DNA of 64,000 bases from Shinella sp. UYSO24 (GTDB lineage: Bacteria; Pseudomonadota; Alphaproteobacteria; Rhizobiales; Rhizobiaceae), in the NCBI GenBank assembly GCA_902167985.1, contig CABHNZ010000001.1:524719-588718 (forward strand). Reading direction: 5' to 3'. Below are positions 58,628 through 64,000 of this stretch, piece by piece. The notes beneath the pieces were generated by a model. It was not told the origin of the DNA and did not search any database. It was given only the letters and a program-made list of their open reading frames with translations. Each line of letters opens with the position of its first letter. Positions within the stretch are counted from its first letter, which is position 1. The position numbers and the translations under genes are program-made.

Positions 58628-60604
58628 TTAGATCGTTCTGACGCGTGGTTCGGCTGCGGGTTCCAGCATCAGCGCCGTCAGCGCCCAGACAAGCGCGTCC
58701 AGCCTGTCGGGCGAGCGGCCGGATGAGAGGCCTTCCGGGCCGAAATCACACATCTGGTCTTCCAATGCCGTGAACCGTCCGGCATGGGCGATACGGGCCT
58801 GCTCGTAGAGAGCGGCGACGGGCTCGGCGCGGGCGAATTTTCCGCGCGACGCTCTCACCATGGTGATCGGCAGGTTGGCGTCGATGCTTTTCAGCATGGC
58901 CACGACCATCTCGCCGCCCTGATTGACTTCGGCGACGATACGATCTGCGCCGAAGCGCCGGTAGGCATCGACCACGGCCTGCGCCCAGCCGGCGGGACTA
59001 AGACCCTCGACCGAGCAATCGGCCAGAACAACGCCCCGGCCCGGATGACTTTCAGCGCGCAAGCCGGCTTGCCAGGGCGGGCTGCTGCCTGCCCGGCCGG
59101 TGCCACCTGCCCTGCCGATGCCACCTGCCCGGCCCGTTTCACCCGCCCGGGCCGCATCACCTGCTCGGCCCGTATCACCTGCCCTCGCCGCATCACCGCC
59201 TGCCCTCACCGCATCTCCTCCGGCCTTGGCGGCATCACCCGCCTTGCCCGTGCTACCCGTCGCCCCTGCCAGCCCTGTCGCCCCGGCCACACGCACCCCG
59301 CTTGCCTCCCTGCTTGCCTCCCCACTGGCCTCCCCTCTGGCCTCCCCACTGGCCTCCCCGCTTGAAAGGATTTCGCTGCGGGCGACAACTCCGCCTGCTT
59401 GCCAGCCCGGCGCTTCTCTCTGGCTCCCTCTTGGCGCGCCTCTGGCCTCCCCGCTTGCTTCCCGGCTGGCCTCGCGCTTTGCCTCCACCCCAGCAACGAC
59501 GATGCCGCAGCAGGATTGCTCGCCCATGCCGGAAGGCGGGTCGACGGCGACGACGATGCGCCGCAGCGGCCCCGAAAAGCGGATGACGGCTGCCTCCAGA
59601 TCGGCGCGCCTCCAGAGCGCGTCGGAACGATCCTCGATGAGTTCACCCGCCAGTTCCTGCCGCCCGAGCCTTGTGCCGCCATAGCGGCGTTCGAGCGCTG
59701 CGACGAAGCCCGGCGCGAGATTGGCGGCGTTTTCGGTCGTCGCGATCCTGACGAGACGGGTCGCCGGATCGGCGATCAGCCGTTTCAGGAGCGGCACCGG
59801 CCGAGGCGTGGTCGTCACCATCTGCTGCGGAGCTTGGCCGAGGCGCAGGCCGAATTGCAGCATGTCGAAGGTCTCTTCTGCGTGTTTCCATTTGCCGAGT
59901 TCATCGCACCAGGCGAAATGAAACTGCGGGCCGCGCAGGGCTTCGGGATCTTCCGAGGAGAAGATCTGGGCGATCGCGCCATTCGGCCAGACCAGCCGGC
60001 GGCGGGTGATCTCGAAATCCGGGCGGTTGCGCCGGGCGATGCGGCAGATCCCGGACAGGCCGTCGATCATCACCTCGCGGGCATCGCCCAGCGTTTCGGC
60101 AACCAGCGCGATCCTCAGATCAGAACGGCGGCCGGCAGAGGCAAGCGCATGCACCCATTCGGCGCCCGCCCGCGTCTTGCCGGAACCGCGACCGCCCATG
60201 ACCAGCCATGTCCGCCAATCGCCCTGCGGCGGCTGCTGTTCGGGCCGGCCGATCACCGACCATTCGCGCATCAGCGCCGGCAGGAAGGCGGCAAAGGCCG
60301 GGTCGAGCAGCGGATCAGCGGAGAGATCGGTGTGCTGGCCGGCTTGTGGATGGGATGGCAGCCCCGGGATTGCCGAGCTTTCAGGCGTCACCGTTTCAGC
60401 CGGTTCCGGCCTGTTGCTCCCATCCTTGTCCATCTTGGCAATCAGGGAGGAGGTGCCGGCCTTCAGCCTAGCGGCTTCGGCTCTCGAAGCCTCAATAGCG
60501 CCGGTACTGGCACTGGCACTGGCATTGGCGCCGGTACTGGCATTGGCGCGCTCCGCATCCCGCTGTCGATCGATCTGCCGCATCCTGCCATTTGCCTTGA
60601 CCAT
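58628..60604 (-). CDS. GTA large terminase g2 with a repetitive insertion
   Basis: The packaging motor, about 658 residues from the ATG at 60604, against roughly 430-450 usual for the family. Walker A is VMGGRGSGKTRAGAEW near residue 135, Walker B is HFAWCDELGKW, and the coupling motif is TTTPRP. The RNase H-like nuclease begins IVVAVDPPSG and ends near DRLDALVWALTALML. Between GIVVAGVEA and GVVLADCSVEGL lies an insertion of about 148 residues made of repeats such as GEASGEA and GDAARAG. An N-terminal linker also carries Ala/Ser/Thr repeats. The frame is intact. Confidence 0.9.
   Translation of the reverse strand: MVKANGRMRQIDRQRDAERANASTGANASASASTGAIEASRAEAARLKAGTSSLIAKMDKDGSNRPEPAETVTPESSAIPGLPSHPQAGQHTDLSADPLLDPAFAAFLPALMREWSVIGRPEQQPPQGDWRTWLVMGGRGSGKTRAGAEWVHALASAGRRSDLRIALVAETLGDAREVMIDGLSGICRIARRNRPDFEITRRRLVWPNGAIAQIFSSEDPEALRGPQFHFAWCDELGKWKHAEETFDMLQFGLRLGQAPQQMVTTTPRPVPLLKRLIADPATRLVRIATTENAANLAPGFVAALERRYGGTRLGRQELAGELIEDRSDALWRRADLEAAVIRFSGPLRRIVVAVDPPSGMGEQSCCGIVVAGVEAKREASREASGEARGAPRGSQREAPGWQAGGVVARSEILSSGEASGEARGEASGEASREASGVRVAGATGLAGATGSTGKAGDAAKAGGDAVRAGGDAARAGDTGRAGDAARAGETGRAGGIGRAGGTGRAGSSPPWQAGLRAESHPGRGVVLADCSVEGLSPAGWAQAVVDAYRRFGADRIVAEVNQGGEMVVAMLKSIDANLPITMVRASRGKFARAEPVAALYEQARIAHAGRFTALEDQMCDFGPEGLSSGRSPDRLDALVWALTALMLEPAAEPRVRTI
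59045..59490. repeat. Repetitive DNA coding the terminase insertion
   Basis: GC-rich tandem units of about 12-18 bases (for example ggcctccccactg and gcatcacctgcc) repeat with drift across this stretch. They keep the terminase frame open and encode the glycine/alanine-rich insertion. Confidence 0.8.
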
Positions 60605-60632
60605 GTCCTTGCCTGCCTCTGAGGCCAGCTTT

Positions 60633-61322
60633 TCAGTTCCGCGGCGGATCTGCCGGCTGCTTGCCGCTCTCGGCTGACGGCCATATCGCGGCGTGGCCGG
60701 TGTCTTCGCTGCCGGTGTCTTCGCAGCCGGGCCGAGTGCCAAGGTCAGTGCCCGGCTGAGTGTCCGGCGGGCCATCCCGCTGCCAGGCTCTGTAGAGCGC
60801 TTCCGCTTTGGCTTTCGCACGATCCTCGATCATCGACAGGAAACGGGCTCTAGCCCCTTCGAAACCATTGGCATCGGCCGCATCATCGGCAGCCCGCTCG
60901 CGATCGAGCGACAGCTGACGCTGCAGGGCATCGACCTTTTCCAGCGTGCGGACGATCAGGCCCATGGCATCGGTTGCGGCCTTCACATCGGCGCGGGCCA
61001 GTTTCTGCGCCGTCTCGTCACCATCGGAGAGCAGACGCTCGGCCGAGCGCCGCAGGCTGCGAAAGGTGGAAAACTGGTCGCGCATCTCGGCGGTCATCTC
61101 ATTGAGGAGAAGACGGAACTGTTCGGCCGGATCGCTGGATGCGGCATCTTCGGTCGCCGGGTTTTGCAGGCGTGTGCCAGCCGTCGATTTCATCTCGGGC
61201 GCGATGGCTTGCAAACCCGGATCGTCGTCTTCGACGATTGCTCCGCCGGCACGGATGCCGCGCTCCGGCGCATCCCAGAGCCGAAAGATCATCGGATCGA
61301 AATCCTCGTAAATATCCTGCAT
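60633..61322 (-). CDS. GTA small terminase-like protein g1
   Basis: About 229 residues from the ATG at 61322 (GAGGGTG upstream). A middle helical region (EQFRLLLNEMTAEMRDQFSTFRSLRRSAERLL and DVKAATDAMGLIVRTLEKVDALQRQLSL) fits the helix-rich small terminase of GTAs, and the place directly before the terminase supports it. The C-terminal 40 residues are low-complexity, with GTDLGTRPG and GSEDTG. The frame continues upstream to about 61559, but no good start lies there. Intact. Confidence 0.72.
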   Translation of the reverse strand: MQDIYEDFDPMIFRLWDAPERGIRAGGAIVEDDDPGLQAIAPEMKSTAGTRLQNPATEDAASSDPAEQFRLLLNEMTAEMRDQFSTFRSLRRSAERLLSDGDETAQKLARADVKAATDAMGLIVRTLEKVDALQRQLSLDRERAADDAADANGFEGARARFLSMIEDRAKAKAEALYRAWQRDGPPDTQPGTDLGTRPGCEDTGSEDTGHAAIWPSAESGKQPADPPRN

Positions 61323-61793
61323 GGCACCCTCGCCCGCCGTGATCGGCCGGTCCTGATGGCTGGATTGGAAAGAATGGAAACTGCCGGGATGGCGACGGGT
61401 CGGGAGCCAGTGTCCCGGGTCTCCTGTCGGGGAGCCCGTGTATCGGGTCCCGTCATCATCCGCGCCTGCCGAATTTCGGATAAAAAAAGGGCCCGGTGCT
61501 AAGACACGGGCCCCTGACTGGAAGGCGTTGCGCCGCCCCATCACCTGGCGTCGACGCAACTCTTCGACAATATCTGAACCCTATCAGAGGACCGCGACGC
61601 CGTCAAGGATTATTTTCCTATCTCGGAAATTTTACTGGATGGTCATTGTCGCAAGGAAATCAAGGATTGGAAGTGCTTGCCCTGCACGGTGAAATGGAAA
61701 GCTGTTCGCCTTGCGTCCTGAAATGGTCTAGGTGGCGAGGCGGAAACGCGCCTGCGGCGCGGGTCTGCCACTGCGTTTTCAGGAGCCCTCGGC
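61323..61793. other. Intergenic region upstream of the GTA cluster
   Basis: About 470 bases between g1 and arsC, which point away from each other. It should contain the GTA promoter and the arsC promoter, but no convincing hexamers or TTAA-N7-TTAA CtrA box was seen. A minus-strand terminator lies in the middle. No gene recognised. Confidence 0.5.
61482..61513 (-). terminator. Orphan Rho-independent terminator before the GTA cluster
   Basis: On the minus strand GGGCCCG..CGGGCCC with an inner TG/CA pair is followed by seven T residues. It has no annotated gene immediately to its right, so it may end an unrecognised small RNA or insulate the GTA genes. Confidence 0.75.
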
Positions 61794-62186
61794 ATGACTG
61801 TCACGATCTATCACAACCCTGCCTGCGGTACCTCGCGCAATGTGCTGGCGCTGATCCGCAATGCGGGCATCGAGCCGCAGGTGATCGATTATCTGAAGAC
61901 CCCGCCTGCGCGCGATGTGCTGCTCGGCATGATTGCCGATGCCGGGCTTTCCGTGCGTCAGGCGATCCGCGAAAAGGGCACGCCGTTTCACGCGCTCGGG
62001 CTCGATGATCCGGCGGTTTGCGATGATGCGCTGATCGATGCCATGCTCGCCCAGCCGATCCTCATCAACCGGCCTTTCGTCGTCACGCCGCTCGGCACGC
62101 GGCTTGCCCGGCCCTCCGAGGCGGTGCTCGACATTCTGCCTGAAAGCCAGCGCGGGGCGTTTGCCAAGAGGATGGCGAGGTGGTGA
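61794..62186 (+). CDS. arsC: Arsenate reductase (glutaredoxin type)
   Basis: A 130-residue thioredoxin-fold enzyme reducing arsenate to arsenite with glutathione and glutaredoxin. The catalytic cysteine is in YHNPACGTSRN (Cys11), and the arginine residues RPFVVTPLGTRLARP match the anion-binding site. No arsenic efflux pump or ArsR regulator is adjacent, so the role may be more general. Intact and convergent with selO. Confidence 0.93.
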   Translation: MTVTIYHNPACGTSRNVLALIRNAGIEPQVIDYLKTPPARDVLLGMIADAGLSVRQAIREKGTPFHALGLDDPAVCDDALIDAMLAQPILINRPFVVTPLGTRLARPSEAVLDILPESQRGAFAKRMARW

Positions 62187-62270
62187 TCGGAAAAGACGGT
62201 CAGCGGGTGGTTTAAAGCCCCGCTTGCCCGGTCGTCATCAGCTGGTCGTCATCACATGGTCCGCGCCGGC

Positions 62271-63754
62271 TCAGGTGCCGCAGAATGTTCTCAGAACACG
62301 CTGTTCCGGCTGCGGCGGATCGGCCAGATCGGCAAATTCCGGGCGATCCTCAAAGGGTGTTTCCAGCGCCTCGACCAGCCGGACAAAGGGTTTCAGATCG
62401 CCGTCATTGGCAGCAAGGATCGCCTCTTCTATCCGGTGGTTGCGCGGGATGATCGCCGGATTGACGGCATCGAGCGCGCGAGCGATTTCGCCCGCAGAGC
62501 GCGCCGCACCCTCCGCGTCTTGCGCAAGCCGGTTACGCCATGCGGCGATCCATTCGGCAACGGTCTCCGGGGTTGAAAAGAGATCGAGGAAGCTTGCCGT
62601 ACGGCCTTGCGCAACCTCCGACAAACTGCGGAAAACACGGGTGAAATCTGCCGAGGAGCGCTGCATTTCGGCCAGCAGCGCCTGCACCAGATCGCCATCA
62701 TCCTCGCGCTTTTCGACAAGGCCGAGCTTATCGCGGAACGTATCGAGCCAGGCGGACTGGAAGCGTTCGCCGAAGGCTTTCAGCACGCCATTGGCCTTTT
62801 CGACGGCGCGTTCCTCATCCTCGTCGATCAGCGGCAGCAGGCACTCGGCCAGCCGTGCGATGTTCCACTGGCCGATGCCCGGCTGGTTGCGATAGGCATA
62901 GCGGCCGCCCTGATCGATGGAGGAAAACACCTTCATCTGGTCATATTCATCCATGAAGGCACAGGGGCCGAAATCGATCGTTTCGCCCGAGATCGTCATG
63001 TTGTCGGTGTCATCACCCCATGGATGAAGCCGACGCCGAGCCAGCGGGCGATCAGCTCCGCCTGCGCGAAGGCGACCGCCTCCAGAAGCCCCGCATAGCG
63101 TTGAGGACCCGGTTCGAACCGGCTCGCAAGGTCAGGATAGTGGCGGTCGATGACATAGTCGGCAAGGATGCGGATACCGTCCGTATCACCGCGGGCGGCA
63201 AAATACTGGAAGGTGCCGACGCGCACATGGCTTGCCGCCACGCGCACGAAGACGGCGCCCTGTTCCACCCGCTCGCGATAGACCGGCTGGCCGGTCGAAA
63301 TCGCCGCCAGCGCCCGTGTGGCGGGCAGGCCGAGCGCCGCGAAGGCTTCCGAGACGATATATTCGCGCAGCACCGGGCCGAGCGCGGCGCGGCCATCACC
63401 ACGGCGGGAAAAGGGCGTCGGTCCCGCACCCTTCAGCTGGATATCGCGGCGGCGGCCATGGGTATCGATGACCTCGCCCAGCAGGATCGCCCGGCCATCG
63501 CCGAGCTGGGGGACGAAATTGCCGAACTGGTGGCCGGCATAGGCCATGGCCAGCGGATTGGAACCGGCCGGGATGACATTGCCGGAAAGCACCGCCGCCA
63601 GCCGGTCGGGATCGGAAAGATCAGCCTCGACGCCCAGCTCTGTCGCCAGTTTCTCGTTGAACGCCAGGAGCTTGGGGCTTTCCACCGGCTCGGGATAGAC
63701 CGATGCGAAAAACCGTTCCGGCAGGCGGGCATAGCTGTTGTCGAACGAGAACAA
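62271..63754 (-). CDS. selO: Protein adenylyltransferase SelO/YdiU (one lost base)
   Basis: A pseudokinase-fold enzyme that transfers AMP to Ser/Thr/Tyr of proteins, linked to redox balance; about 494 residues. [12 protein letters not shown] is the usual N-terminus, [22 protein letters not shown] and [30 protein letters not shown] are family cores, and [30 protein letters not shown] contains the metal-binding region. The frame changes at about 63012 within that last motif; one lost a repairs it. The TTG at 63754 with AAGGAG eight bases upstream fits homologues better than an ATG at 63784 without a ribosome site. Confidence 0.92.
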
Positions 63755-63890
63755 GAGAGGGTCTCCTTGGCGCTTCGGCGTCATCGGGCGGACGGGGCTC
63801 GCATCTCGGGCCAATGCGGGGTGGACCTATGCGTGCAGGCTCGCCATCGCCTTCCGTCAATATGGGAAAAACCGATGGCGGCACAAAAAA

Positions 63891-63970
63891 GGGGCTGACA
63901 GGGGCTGACAGGGGCTGACAGGGGCTGACAAGGGCACTCGGGGGCAGACAGGGGCGTTCAGGGGCGCTCA
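63891..63970. repeat. 10-base tandem minisatellite
   Basis: GGGGCTGACA is repeated four times exactly (63891-63930), followed by about four drifting copies such as GGGGCAGACA and GGGGCGTTCA. It is non-coding, upstream of selO. Confidence 0.85.
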
Positions 63971-64000
63971 AGTGCAGGCAACGGGCACACAACGGGCGCA

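Noticed and set aside
60605..60820. Longer N-terminus for the terminase
   Set aside because: It would overlap g1 by about 190 bases in another frame and is low-complexity; the ATG at 60604 lies just after the g1 stop.
63891..63970. CRISPR array
   Set aside because: Repeats of ten bases without spacers; no cas genes in the window.
1..64000. tRNA, rRNA, insertion sequence or phage integrase
   Set aside because: No cloverleaf-like sequence, rRNA segment, transposase or integrase was seen; the phage-like genes lack any integration or replication module, as expected for a GTA rather than a prophage.

Overview
The window is a GC-rich, densely packed chromosomal segment of an alphaproteobacterium, most likely a member of the Rhizobiaceae (Rhizobium/Agrobacterium/Neorhizobium-like). 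The best evidence is a run of genes in rhizobial order: feuN-feuP-feuQ, a small lipoprotein, cycHJKL (ccmI-ccmE-ccmF-ccmH), degP, a two-component pair, glnE and a PleC-type kinase, followed by a gene-transfer-agent (GTA) cluster of the Rhodobacter capsulatus type. No rRNA, tRNA, CRISPR array or insertion sequence was found.

Layout. 1-6.3 kb: metabolic and envelope genes (MDR dehydrogenase end, DoxX, L,D-transpeptidase, a conserved unknown, ETF-ubiquinone oxidoreductase, SDR). 6.6-11 kb: an RND efflux pair. 11-16.3 kb: a Tat-exported alpha/beta hydrolase, a Ser/Thr/Ala-rich low-complexity protein, an Hsp70-like protein, a family-4-like uracil-DNA glycosylase and two tiny genes. 16.4-22.4 kb: a DMT exporter, pepN, and a divergent TetR/MFS pair with two near-identical operators. 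22.5-31.9 kb: pleC-like kinase behind a cluster of five GANTC sites, glnE, a GntP permease and an OmpR/EnvZ-type pair. 32-41.6 kb: degP, the cytochrome c maturation operon and feuNPQ. 41.7-61.3 kb: a GTA structural cluster on the minus strand. 61.8-63.8 kb: arsC and selO.

The GTA cluster reads, in its direction of transcription (right to left), small terminase-like g1, terminase g2, a GH19 endolysin, portal g3, a small membrane protein, protease g4, capsid g5, connectors g6-g8, tail genes g9-g15 and a holin-like protein. Many neighbours overlap by 1-4 bases, so it should be translated as one polycistron. It carries additions: an MFS gene on the opposite strand plus a DUF1778/GNAT toxin-antitoxin pair between g8 and g9, a plus-strand mini-gene with its own terminator between endolysin and terminase, a palindrome-rich spacer between g14 and g15, and a repetitive glycine/alanine-rich insertion of about 148 residues inside the terminase nuclease domain. 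These are the most unusual parts of the window.

About 22 genes are interrupted by frame changes. Every one can be repaired by restoring single lost bases (about 37 in all), and none demands an extra base. This one-sided pattern points to base-loss errors in the underlying sequence rather than to real gene decay, so the affected genes are annotated across their full length.
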